Below are positions 6,085 through 12,734 of a stretch of DNA of 13,158 bases, one piece after another (the stretch's first letter is position 1; the number at the start of each line of letters is the position of its first letter). Under the pieces are notes generated by a model, which had not been told where the DNA came from, searched no databases, and saw only the letters and a program-made list of their open reading frames with translations. The position numbers and the translations under genes are program-made. The DNA lies in contig CAZJLO010000052.1 in NCBI GenBank assembly GCA_964547105.1, positions 1 through 13,158 on the forward strand, read 5' to 3'. The stretch is from RXOA01 sp964547105 (lineage in GTDB: Bacteria > Bipolaricaulota > Bipolaricaulia > UBA7950 > UBA9294).

Positions 6085-6986
6085 GAGGATTGAAGGAGCT
6101 TGACCGGCCTGACATGATCTCGCCCGGGATCTCCGCATGCGTGGGATGCAATGTGGAATTGACACTACGCACCGTGATGCGCGTGCTCGGGGACAACACG
6201 ATCCTCGCCATCCCCCCCGGATGCATGGGAGGTGTCGGCGTCGTCGGCTGGGACAAACTGTCCGGCGCGCACGTCCCCGTCTTCTTCCCGCTGCTGACCA
6301 ACACGGCTTCGATGCTCACCGGACTGAAGCTGGCCCACGAAAAGGCAGGTCGCAACGATGTTCAGGTGGTTGCTTTCGCCGGAGACGGAGCCACAGTCGA
6401 CGCCGGATTCCAGGCGCTTTCCGGAGCTGCGGAGAGAAACGATCGTCTGATCTACATCTGCTACGACAATGAAGGGTACATGAACACCGGCTATCAGCGC
6501 AGCAGTGCGACACCGAAGGGGGCTTGGACGAGCACCACACCGTTCGGGAAGCTGCAGCTCAAGAAGGACACGCCGCGGATCATGGCCGACCACCGGATTC
6601 CGTACGTCGCCACGTGTTCTCCCGCCTACATCCCCGACATGGTCGAGAAGGTCAAGAAGGCGCAATCTCACCGCGAAGGGTTTTCCTATCTTCACGTCCT
6701 CAATCCATGTGTCAGCGGATGGGGATTCTCTCCAAGCGACAGCATCCGCGTGTGCCGGGCATCTGTGCAGACGCGGTATTTTCCTCTGTACGAAGTGGAA
6801 AACGGACGCTACCGGATCACGGTGGACGTTGCCCGTCCGGCGCCGCTCGCCGACTACATCGGGATGCTCAAGAAATTCTCGCGAACCTCGTCCGCCGACC
6901 TGGAGGAGATGAACGCCCGGATCGACCAGCAGTGGAGAGAGCTCAAGGCGCTGGAGCAGGTCACGGGAGGAACCGTTGATGCATGA
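6081..6986 (+). CDS. porB: Pyruvate-type 2-oxoacid:ferredoxin oxidoreductase beta subunit (TPP-binding)
   Basis: A 301-residue beta subunit holding thiamine diphosphate and the proximal [4Fe-4S] cluster. The cluster ligands are all visible: Cys20 and Cys23 (ACVGC), Cys48 (PPGCMGG) and Cys210 (LNPCVSGWG). The TPP/Mg motif is AGDGATVDAG (100-109) through YDNEGYMNTGYQRSSATP (128-145), which is close to the segment typical of pyruvate and branched-chain oxidoreductases. ATG at 6081 overlaps the alpha stop (ATGA) and is preceded by GGAAGGGGGA. The stop lies a few bases inside the acyl-CoA synthetase gene. No gamma subunit gene follows, which is unusual for a split alpha/beta/delta enzyme. Confidence 0.93.
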   Translation: MRGLKELDRPDMISPGISACVGCNVELTLRTVMRVLGDNTILAIPPGCMGGVGVVGWDKLSGAHVPVFFPLLTNTASMLTGLKLAHEKAGRNDVQVVAFAGDGATVDAGFQALSGAAERNDRLIYICYDNEGYMNTGYQRSSATPKGAWTSTTPFGKLQLKKDTPRIMADHRIPYVATCSPAYIPDMVEKVKKAQSHREGFSYLHVLNPCVSGWGFSPSDSIRVCRASVQTRYFPLYEVENGRYRITVDVARPAPLADYIGMLKKFSRTSSADLEEMNARIDQQWRELKALEQVTGGTVDA

Positions 6987-8454
6987 CATCGAAACCGGTG
7001 TCGAGTTGTTTGCACCGATCGAACCTGAGTTTCGCCATCGGGCGCGCCAGCTTGACGCCCTGTTCGAGGCGAAGAACGTCGCAATCGTCGGTGCCTCCAA
7101 CAACCCGCGCAAGGCATCCCATCACGTAATCCGCACGATGCAGGAAGAAGGCTTCCCTGGCAAGCTCTTCCCGATCAACCCTTCGGAGGAAACCGTGCTC
7201 GGGCTGCCCTGCTATCGCTCGCTCTCCGATATCGACAAGCGACTGGATCTGGTGGTCGTCAGCATACCGACCCAGCACGTTCTCTCCGTAGTCGAGCAGG
7301 CGGCGGCGCGAAACGACATCCGCTACATGGTGATTCTCACCGCCGGCTTCGCCGAGACCGGAATTGCAGAAAACGTGGCTCTTGAGAACCGCCTGGTCGA
7401 GACCGCCCATGCTTCCGGAATCCGCATCGTTGGTCCGAACTGCATCGGAGTGATCAATCCGCGCACCAAGTTGTGTACGGGATTTGCCCCCGGCCTCACG
7501 CTCACCCCGGGGAAGGTCGGTTTCATTACCCAGAGCGGCGCGTTCGGCGGATCGTACTTGATGGCCTGCGGTTCTCAGCCGTCCCCTCTCGGCTTCAGTA
7601 AGTTCGGCCATGTCGGCAACATGTCCGACGTCACTATTCTCGACCTCCTCCTCCACTACGCGGAAGATGAGGATACACGAGCAATCTGCATGTACATGGA
7701 AGGCGTCCGTGATGGACGCCGCTTCCTGCGTATCGCACACGAGGTCACCCGTGAGAAGCCGGTGTTCGCGTTGAAGGTCGGAAGAAACAGGCTCGGCTCT
7801 CATGCCGCTTTGTCTCACACCGGCGCCCTCGCCGGCTCAAACCGTATCTATGATGCTGCTTTCCGGCAGGCCGGAGTTGAGAGGATTCCGACATTCGACG
7901 GCCTTGTTGACGTTTCCAAGGCCGCTTCCTATCTGCCTCCTCCCCAAGGGCACCGTGTATGCGTTCTGACGCAGGCCGGCGGTCCAGGGATCATCGCGAT
8001 GGATGAGATCGGCGAGGACGGAAGCCTTGTCCTTGCCCAGCTTGAGAGCAAGACACGCTCTGCATTGGAGGCGCTTCTTCCTCCAATGGCGATGATCTGC
8101 AAGCCAAACGGGTACATCGACATGACAGCGGCAGCTCTGGAAGAGGTTCATGCTCAGGCCCTCCGGCTTGTCCTCGACGACCCGAATGTGGATTCCGTCG
8201 TGTTCATCACATTGCCGCCGACGTTTCTGCCGGCGATTGACGTTGCCCGCGCCGTGGCGCCCGTCGCCGCCGCATCGTCGAAACCTGTCGTGACATGTTT
8301 CATGCACGGGCACGCCATGACCGAGGCTCGCACACACCTTGAGCAGCTTGGCGTTCCGACATTCGACACACCCGACCGCGCCGCACGCGCCCTGATCCAC
8401 CTGACGAGGGCCACCGGTCATCAGTCCATCGCCCGCGGGGGAGGCTTCTCATGA
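6979..8454 (+). CDS. ADP-forming acyl-CoA synthetase, alpha (CoA-binding/CoA-ligase) subunit
   Basis: A 491-residue alpha subunit of an NDP-forming acyl-CoA synthetase (acetyl-CoA synthetase, ADP-forming), which converts acyl-CoA + ADP + Pi to acid + CoA + ATP. Visible order: Rossmann CoA-binding domain NVAIVGASNNPRKASHHV (33-50), IVGPNCIGVINP (150-161), ITQSGAFGGS (183-192), the phosphohistidine loop ALSHTGALAGS (277-287, His280) and the second ligase domain with TQAGGPGI (331-338). The protein has a 25-residue N-terminal extension before the usual ALFEAKNVAIVG start, of unknown purpose. ATG at 6979 follows GGGAGG at 8 bases; a TTG just before it is less likely. It overlaps porB by 8 bases and the beta-subunit gene by 4. 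Next to an acyl-CoA-producing oxidoreductase it gives substrate-level phosphorylation. Confidence 0.92.
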   Translation: MHDIETGVELFAPIEPEFRHRARQLDALFEAKNVAIVGASNNPRKASHHVIRTMQEEGFPGKLFPINPSEETVLGLPCYRSLSDIDKRLDLVVVSIPTQHVLSVVEQAAARNDIRYMVILTAGFAETGIAENVALENRLVETAHASGIRIVGPNCIGVINPRTKLCTGFAPGLTLTPGKVGFITQSGAFGGSYLMACGSQPSPLGFSKFGHVGNMSDVTILDLLLHYAEDEDTRAICMYMEGVRDGRRFLRIAHEVTREKPVFALKVGRNRLGSHAALSHTGALAGSNRIYDAAFRQAGVERIPTFDGLVDVSKAASYLPPPQGHRVCVLTQAGGPGIIAMDEIGEDGSLVLAQLESKTRSALEALLPPMAMICKPNGYIDMTAAALEEVHAQALRLVLDDPNVDSVVFITLPPTFLPAIDVARAVAPVAAASSKPVVTCFMHGHAMTEARTHLEQLGVPTFDTPDRAARALIHLTRATGHQSIARGGGFS

Positions 8455-9131
8455 CCTATCCAGATCCATCAACGTCTTTCCTCCTCGAGACCGACGCTAT
8501 CCGGCTCATATCGGCCTACGGAATCCCCTACGCCACTCACCGCTTCGCCTCATCGGCCGAAGAAGCGGCGATTGCTGCGGATTCCATCGGATATCCTGTC
8601 GTACTCAAGACAGTCACTGCCGACGTGATTCACAAGAGCGACATCGGCGGGGTCATCATGCATCTGAGCGACTCCGAAAGCGTTCGGATCGCATTCGATC
8701 GAATGCAGGCCGAAATCGGCACTCGCCTTCCCGACAGCACCGTTACCGGAGCGTTGGTCTGCCAACAGATCTCCGAAGGGGTGGACGTGATTGTCGGCGG
8801 ATTCCGTGATGCCGCGTTCGGTCCAACCGTGATGTTCGGCCTCGGAGGGGTGTTCACCGAAGTGCTCGATGATGTTGCATTCCGCGTTGCTCCGGTGACA
8901 CGCTCCGAAGCCCATCGGCTCGTACGCGAGATTCGGAGCTGGTCTCTGTTGGACGGGGCTCGCGGACGCCCCCCGTGTGAAATCGAAGGACTCATCACGG
9001 TGATCGTCGCTGTATCGAACATGATGGTCGAAAACCCTGAGATTGAAAGCTTGGACCTGAATCCGGTCCGGGTCCTCCCTGACCGCCTTCTTGCCTTGGA
9101 CGCCCGGGTGAAGCAACGGAGCGATTCCTAG
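8451..9131 (+). CDS. ADP-forming acyl-CoA synthetase, beta (ATP-grasp) subunit
   Basis: A 226-residue stand-alone ATP-grasp subunit that transfers phosphate between the alpha-subunit phosphohistidine and ADP. Recognisable segments are the N-terminal AIRLISAYGIPYATHRFASS, YPVVLKTVTADVIHKSDIGG (52-71, ATP-grasp lid strands and loop), FGPTVMFGLGGVFTEVLDD (about 123-141) and the metal-ligand region IESLDLNPVRVLP near the C-terminus. The length is typical for split beta subunits. ATG at 8451 overlaps the alpha stop (ATGA), so translational coupling is expected. It is the last gene of the operon; a strong hairpin begins 26 bases after the stop. Confidence 0.92.
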   Translation: MTYPDPSTSFLLETDAIRLISAYGIPYATHRFASSAEEAAIAADSIGYPVVLKTVTADVIHKSDIGGVIMHLSDSESVRIAFDRMQAEIGTRLPDSTVTGALVCQQISEGVDVIVGGFRDAAFGPTVMFGLGGVFTEVLDDVAFRVAPVTRSEAHRLVREIRSWSLLDGARGRPPCEIEGLITVIVAVSNMMVENPEIESLDLNPVRVLPDRLLALDARVKQRSDS

Positions 9132-9157
9132 CTGACCTCGGACGCCTCGCCCCGGGA

Positions 9158-9186
9158 AGCGGCTGGCTGTCTTGCAGCCAGCCGCT
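9158..9186 (+). terminator. Hairpin terminator of the oxidoreductase/synthetase operon
   Basis: A perfect 12-bp stem, AGCGGCTGGCTG (9158-9169) with CAGCCAGCCGCT (9175-9186), closes a 5-base loop. It lies 26 bases after the acyl-CoA synthetase beta stop. The following CTTCCATTCCCTTCC is pyrimidine-rich but not a true T-tract, so termination strength is uncertain. Confidence 0.65.
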
Positions 9187-9246
9187 CTTCCATTCCCTTC
9201 CGCCTGGGTCGCAAGCTGATAAAAGTCCAGGGGCAAGCCCAACCCG

Positions 9247-9282
9247 GGATCAGGATCAGGATCAGGATCAGGATCAGGATCG
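9247..9282. repeat. Hexanucleotide tandem repeat (GGATCA)5 plus GGATCG
   Basis: Five perfect tandem GGATCA units (9247-9276) are followed by a GGATCG variant (9277-9282). The repeat lies in the 195-bp gap between two convergent genes. Nothing else in that gap is supported beyond the terminator hairpin. Each unit contains GATC. A slippage-prone microsatellite is the simplest reading. Confidence 0.9.
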
Positions 9283-9326
9283 CCGCCCCGTTCACGATCG
9301 GGAGGGAGTTCGTACCTGTCAGCAAG

Positions 9327-9728
9327 CTATTCCTTCTTGATGGATGTGCTGATCTCGATTTCCGGCGGATCCTGCAGCGCACGCTTCACAGCACACAGTG
9401 ATGCGGCATTCACGCATGCCTGCGTGTAGCGTTCAGGAAAGCCGATCGGAAAGACCACATCGATCTTCACGTGCGTCAGCTTCTTCGTCTCTTCGTCACG
9501 GTGCGTCGCCAACGTGATCTCGATGCCGTCGGTATCGATTTCTCGCTTCTGGCAGAACGCAAGCACATAGAAACCTGTACACGTTCCCAACGACGCCAAA
9601 AAGAGTGAGAACGGGCTCGGCGCAGCTCCTTCGCCTCCGTGCTCCACGGACTGATCCGTGACGATGCCGAATCCGCGGTAATCGGCGCGAACCTTCTTCC
9701 CACCGGGGAACGAGATCTTCATTGTCAT
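9327..9728 (-). CDS. OsmC-family protein
   Basis: A 133-residue protein of the OsmC/Ohr superfamily, which reduces organic hydroperoxides with a pair of reactive cysteines or has related redox roles. The conserved cysteines are visible: Cys50 in SLGTCTGFYVLAFC and Cys112 in SLCAVKRAL. The middle segment HGGEGAAPSPFSLFLASLGT (30-49) is the family's hallmark helix approach. ATG at 9728 has AAGGA eight bases upstream; the in-frame ATG two codons later (9722) is an alternative. The open frame continues upstream to 9884, without similarity, and crosses a hairpin, so it is not used. It lies 64 bases downstream of the EamA transporter on the same strand. A YhfA-like member lacking peroxidase activity is possible. 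Confidence 0.85.
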   Translation of the reverse strand: MTMKISFPGGKKVRADYRGFGIVTDQSVEHGGEGAAPSPFSLFLASLGTCTGFYVLAFCQKREIDTDGIEITLATHRDEETKKLTHVKIDVVFPIGFPERYTQACVNAASLCAVKRALQDPPEIEISTSIKKE

Positions 9729-9755
9729 AGGGAGTATCCTTTCCGAATCATCGTC

Positions 9756-9782
9756 GACGGTCCCAACAAGGCCAGGACCGTC
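9756..9782 (-). terminator. Hairpin between EamA transporter and OsmC genes
   Basis: Perfect 8-bp arms GACGGTCC (9756-9763) and GGACCGTC (9775-9782) enclose an 11-base loop, just after the transporter stop on the minus strand. No T-run follows, so it may be a weak terminator or a processing/stability element rather than a strong stop. Confidence 0.4.
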
Positions 9783-9792
9783 TCGGAACAGT

Positions 9793-10701
9793 CTACCGGT
9801 GTCGCCGCAATCGATCCATCCGCGACCGACGGAATCGGGTGTTGGTGAGCACCACGCCCGACACGACGACAACCCCTCCTCCAAGAGAGAGCCAGCTGGG
9901 GATCTCGCCCAGCCAGATCCACGCGATGGCGATTGCCAACACGGGGTTCAGGTACAGGAAGCTGGCCACGTTGGACACGTCGGTTCGGGAAATGGCGTAG
10001 ACCCAAAGCACGTAGGCGATGGCTCCCGGGCAGACCCCAAGGTAGATCACTGCTCCGGTTGCCACCCATGGTGCTCCAGCGATATCCGCGACCAATCCCG
10101 GGGCGAACAGCAGCAGGGGGATCGTGCCCGCCCAGATGGTGAATGTGGCGAACTGAACGGGCGTATAACGATCAATCACTCTCTTCTGGAGAACGTTGTA
10201 GGCACTGGTCGACAGCGCGGCGGCCAACACGAGAAGAGCGCCGCTTTCGAGCCGGAACGATCCGCCTTCCCCGAACGTGATCAGCAAGATGCCGGCGAAG
10301 CTCACCGCGATTCCGAACCACTTCCGGATGTTCATCCGTTCCGCCAAGACCCGCGATGCGATCAGCGCCGTGAATGCGGGCGTCGATGCGATGATCAAGC
10401 TCGCTGCCCCCGCCGTGACCGTTTTCTCGCCGAAGTTGAGGGCAAGGTGGTAGCCGCAGATTCCAACCACGCCAAGCAAGCCGATAGACGGCACGTCGCG
10501 AAGCTTCGGGAGCGGCATCTTGGTCATCCAGGCGTAGATCGCAAGGACAAATGAGGCGGTAAGAAATCGCAGCAACGCCAATTCCCCAGCACCGTATGCG
10601 TCCAGCGACACACGGATCGCCGCAAACGCGCTCGACCAGAACAGCAGCGCACCCGCCAATGCTACGCCGGTTCTCGTATCGAGCACTGTGCCCTGATTCA
10701 T
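9793..10701 (-). CDS. EamA/DMT-superfamily membrane transporter
   Basis: A protein of about 302 residues of the drug/metabolite transporter superfamily (RhaT/YdcZ-like EamA group), expected to span the inner membrane ten times. The two tandem EamA repeats can be seen. The first runs from VALAGALLFWSSAFAAIRVS through SLIIASTPAFTALIASRVLA to MNIRKWFGIAVSFAGILLIT. The second ends with NVASFLYLNPVLAIAIAWIW, LGEIP and LGGGVVVVSGVVLT. Such carriers export amino acids, purines or other metabolites; the substrate cannot be read. The start is uncertain: ATG at 10701 gives a normal length, ATG at 10719 adds six residues, and neither has a strong SD. The frame stays open to 10860, but residues there are Arg-rich and overlap the divergent gene's leader. 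It is transcribed divergently from the nucleoside hydrolase. Confidence 0.85.
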   Translation of the reverse strand: MNQGTVLDTRTGVALAGALLFWSSAFAAIRVSLDAYGAGELALLRFLTASFVLAIYAWMTKMPLPKLRDVPSIGLLGVVGICGYHLALNFGEKTVTAGAASLIIASTPAFTALIASRVLAERMNIRKWFGIAVSFAGILLITFGEGGSFRLESGALLVLAAALSTSAYNVLQKRVIDRYTPVQFATFTIWAGTIPLLLFAPGLVADIAGAPWVATGAVIYLGVCPGAIAYVLWVYAISRTDVSNVASFLYLNPVLAIAIAWIWLGEIPSWLSLGGGVVVVSGVVLTNTRFRRSRMDRLRRHR

Positions 10702-10757
10702 GGTCGCGATTCTATCCATATCCAGTCCATTCGGGCCATCAAACGCATCGCCGGGTT

Positions 10758-10812
10758 GCAGTCGCCGTCGATCTTGGCGACGATCGTTCTTGAAGACGGC
10801 CGACTGCCGTCT
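10758..10812 (+). promoter_or_regulatory. Leader with two mutually exclusive hairpins before nucleoside hydrolase
   Basis: A local hairpin, AGACGGC (10794-10800) with GCCGTCT (10806-10812), ends one base before the SD AAGGAGG (10814-10820). The same GACGGC strand can instead pair with an upstream segment: 10758-10769 (GCAGTCGCCGTC) with 10795-10807, 12 pairs and a single bulged C at 10800. The folds cannot coexist, so this could be a translational or attenuation switch. Confidence 0.4.
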
Positions 10813-10831
10813 CAAGGAGGGCCGAGCGCCA

Positions 10832-11767
10832 ATGCGGAAGTTTCTCATCGATACCGACACGGCTTCGGATGATGCGGTCGCCCTGGTGATGGCATTGCGG
10901 CATCCCGATGTTCACGTTGAGGCGATTACCGTGGTGGCGGGTAATGTCCCGCTGGTTCAGGGCGTGCAGAACGCCCTGTACGTCGTCGAACGGTGCGGAC
11001 AGGCGACCGGTGTTCCGGTACACGCGGGGCTTGCCAGGCCGCTTCTTCGCCCGCTTCGAACAGCTCAATTCTGCCATGGGAACGATGGTTTCGGCGACAT
11101 TGGGTTGAAGCTCTCGGGGCGTGTCCCGGCCTCCGACCATGCCGTGGACGTCATTATCCGAACGATCCGGCGGTTCCCTCACGAGATCACGTTGGTCACG
11201 CTTGGTCCTCTGTCCAACCTGGCGGTGGCACTCCTTCGCGATCCCAACATCGCCCCTCTGGTGGACCGCTGTGTGGTGATGGGCGGGATCGGTTTCGGAC
11301 ACGGCAATGTCGTTCCCGCTGCCGAATACAACATCTGGGTGGATCCGGAAGCGGCAAAGATCGTCTTCGAAGCCGGACTCCCGATCACGATGGTCGGATG
11401 GGATGTCTCGCATCACCACGGCACCTTCACCGCCGAGCAGGCCGACCATCTACGGTCAGTCTCGAATCTCGCCGCGTTCTGTGTGGATATCCAGCGTGGA
11501 CTCCGCGATTTCGGCATTCAATCGCTCAATCAGACGGGCTTCGATCTTCCGGATCCAATGGCGATGGCCGTTGCACTTGAGCCGGAGATCGCCACTCGCA
11601 TCGACCGACTGCACGTCGCCGTCGAGACAGCAAGCGAGCTGACGCGTGGAGCAACGGTCATCGATCATCTGCGCAATTCCGGCAACGAGCCGAACGCGGA
11701 CGTCGTTCTCGAAGCCTCGCGAGAGCGCTTCCTTGACTTGCTCGAGCGGTCTCTGCAGGAGACGTAG
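10832..11767 (+). CDS. Inosine/uridine-preferring-type nucleoside hydrolase
   Basis: A 311-residue Ca2+-dependent nucleoside N-ribohydrolase that splits nucleosides into base and ribose, in the cytoplasm. The N-terminal IDTDTASDDAVALVMAL carries the family's aspartate cluster (DTDxxxDD). Further marks are TVVAGNVPLVQGVQNAL, HGNDGFGD (about 88-95), TLVTLGPLSNLAVALLRDP, CVVMGGIGFGHGNV, PAAEYNIWVDPEAAKIVF and the distal LPDPMAMAVALEP, which has Asp but Pro where many members have His before it. The length is normal. ATG at 10832 has AAGGAGG (10814-10820) 11 bases upstream. It stands alone, divergent from the transporter. It could supply nucleobases for the ureide or dihydropyrimidine chemistry suggested by the shell operon, but that link is inference. 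Confidence 0.92.
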   Translation: MRKFLIDTDTASDDAVALVMALRHPDVHVEAITVVAGNVPLVQGVQNALYVVERCGQATGVPVHAGLARPLLRPLRTAQFCHGNDGFGDIGLKLSGRVPASDHAVDVIIRTIRRFPHEITLVTLGPLSNLAVALLRDPNIAPLVDRCVVMGGIGFGHGNVVPAAEYNIWVDPEAAKIVFEAGLPITMVGWDVSHHHGTFTAEQADHLRSVSNLAAFCVDIQRGLRDFGIQSLNQTGFDLPDPMAMAVALEPEIATRIDRLHVAVETASELTRGATVIDHLRNSGNEPNADVVLEASRERFLDLLERSLQET

Positions 11768-11812
11768 TCCACGCCAAAACGAGCGATGTCAGCGCGATTC
11801 CGTCTTGCGCTC

Positions 11813-11843
11813 TGCAGGAGCCGATCGAGATTCGATCCCTGCA
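11813..11843 (+). terminator. Possible terminator hairpin after nucleoside hydrolase
   Basis: TGCAGG (11813-11818) pairs with CCTGCA (11838-11843), and inside it GATCGA (11823-11828) pairs with TCGATC (11832-11837). A four-base bulge (AGCC) on the left and a three-base loop remain. It lies 46 bases after the stop. No T-run follows, so its role is unproven. Confidence 0.4.
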
Positions 11844-11959
11844 TGTCCACCAAGGCATAGGCGACGAACCCACCAAAAGCCGCTCGTTTCTTCATCGGGT
11901 GTTCATCCAGGCAATGCATCCTTCGCGGCACAAGAAGTGGCATTCTCCCGTACTGCATC

Positions 11960-11983
11960 GTGCGCTCGCGGAGTTGAGCGCAC
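11960..11983. other. Perfect 8-bp hairpin GTGCGCTC/GAGCGCAC
   Basis: The arms are GTGCGCTC (11960-11967) and GAGCGCAC (11976-11983), with an 8-base loop. It lies about 80 bases upstream of the lipoprotein start. It could be part of a 5' leader or the remains of a repeat; no function is assigned. Confidence 0.35.
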
Positions 11984-12064
11984 TCTCGCTCCGAGTGGCG
12001 GCCAACGGCTTCGTTCGGGACGGAGGGAATCGTTTGTGAAGGTAGAAGAGGAGAGTGAGCAGCG

Positions 12065-12640
12065 ATGAAGGTGCGTCGATCTCCCGCGGTGTCAATGGCC
12101 GGACTGCTGTTGATCGCTTCGTTGATCTTCACCTTGGCCGGTTGCCTCGGTGTGGATGGGCGGGTTGCACAAGGACCGGGCTCAGGATCGTCGGATGGAA
12201 CGGGTGAGATCTCGACCTCCCTTCCCGAACCCGGGCTTGTATCGGCCCAGCAGGGTTACGAGATTCTCTCAGCTCTCTCCGGTGATCCCGATTTCGTGCT
12301 GCTCGATATTCGAAGCGCTTCCGAGGTGGAGTCACTCCACATCCCAGGCGCCGTCAACCTGGACTTCTACAGTGACGGATTCTCCTCACGGATTGCACAG
12401 CTTGATCGCGACAAGATCTACTTGATCTACTGCCGGACGGCCAATCGGACGGGGCAAGCCTACGGCCTGATGGCCGATCTGGGGTTTGTGCGCGTCTATG
12501 ATCTGGACGGAGGAATCTCCACATGGAGCAGCCTCGGGTATCCCACATGCCAAGGCTCCCTCGACGCGCCGCACTCATGCGACGGATCTCCGTCGACACA
12601 GAAAGCAGGAGCCGCTCCGGCACATGTTCTGCTCCTCTGA
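12065..12640 (+). CDS. Rhodanese-domain lipoprotein
   Basis: A 191-residue exported protein. The N-terminus MKVRRSPAVS is followed by a hydrophobic segment and the lipobox LAGC (Cys27), so it should be processed by signal peptidase II and anchored to the outer face of the membrane. A Gly/Ser-rich linker (about 30-55) leads to a single rhodanese domain: VLLDIRSASEVESLHIPGAV (78-97) and the active-site loop YCRTANRTG with Cys123, then YDLDGGISTW. Cys162 and Cys171 follow in the tail. Secreted rhodaneses are linked to sulfur transfer or thiol redox outside the cytoplasm; the substrate is unknown. ATG at 12065 has GAGGAGAG upstream at a rather long distance. It lies 94 bases before the MFS gene on the same strand. 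Confidence 0.87.
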   Translation: MKVRRSPAVSMAGLLLIASLIFTLAGCLGVDGRVAQGPGSGSSDGTGEISTSLPEPGLVSAQQGYEILSALSGDPDFVLLDIRSASEVESLHIPGAVNLDFYSDGFSSRIAQLDRDKIYLIYCRTANRTGQAYGLMADLGFVRVYDLDGGISTWSSLGYPTCQGSLDAPHSCDGSPSTQKAGAAPAHVLLL

Positions 12641-12719
12641 CGCAGATCGATGTGCGCTCTCGGCCACATGCACATGGTGCACAGCTGCGTAGGGCCTACC
12701 ACATGATGCGCACCCTGCC

Positions 12720-12725
12720 TATAAT
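12720..12725 (+). promoter_or_regulatory. Consensus -10 element directly before the MFS start
   Basis: A perfect TATAAT sits nine bases upstream of the ATG at 12735, with TG three to four bases before it, close to an extended -10. No convincing -35 or SD is present. Transcription from here would begin at or within a few bases of the ATG, giving a leaderless message. Confidence 0.45.
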
Positions 12726-12734
12726 GCATCTCTC

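Larger units (their letters stand above)
11768..12064. other. Intergenic gap with two hairpins; no gene supported
   Basis: This 297-bp stretch lies between the nucleoside hydrolase and the rhodanese lipoprotein. Frames open through it on both strands (for example 11665-12132 minus) have no recognisable motif or credible start signal. It contains the hairpins at 11813-11843 and 11960-11983. A promoter for the lipoprotein presumably lies here, but I could not place it. GAGGAG near 12047 precedes the lipoprotein start. Confidence 0.5.

Noticed and set aside
6165..7818. Long minus-strand open frames opposite porB and the acyl-CoA synthetase alpha gene
   Set aside because: The plus-strand genes have complete cofactor and catalytic motifs; the opposite frames have none.
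9247..9282. CRISPR array
   Set aside because: The repeat is a contiguous hexamer without spacers.
9128..9382. Minus-strand open frame with an alternating Ile-Leu run
   Set aside because: The run is only the translation of the GGATCA repeat, and the frame overlaps the OsmC gene end and the terminator hairpin.
10702..10860. Longer N-terminus for the EamA transporter
   Set aside because: The extra residues are Arg-rich, non-membrane and overlap the leader and start of the divergent nucleoside hydrolase.
11665..12132. A 155-codon minus-strand open frame containing Cys/His residues (for example RRMHCLDEHPMKKRAAFGGF)
   Set aside because: It overlaps both flanking genes antisense, has no recognisable metal-site spacing or SD, and no family could be named.
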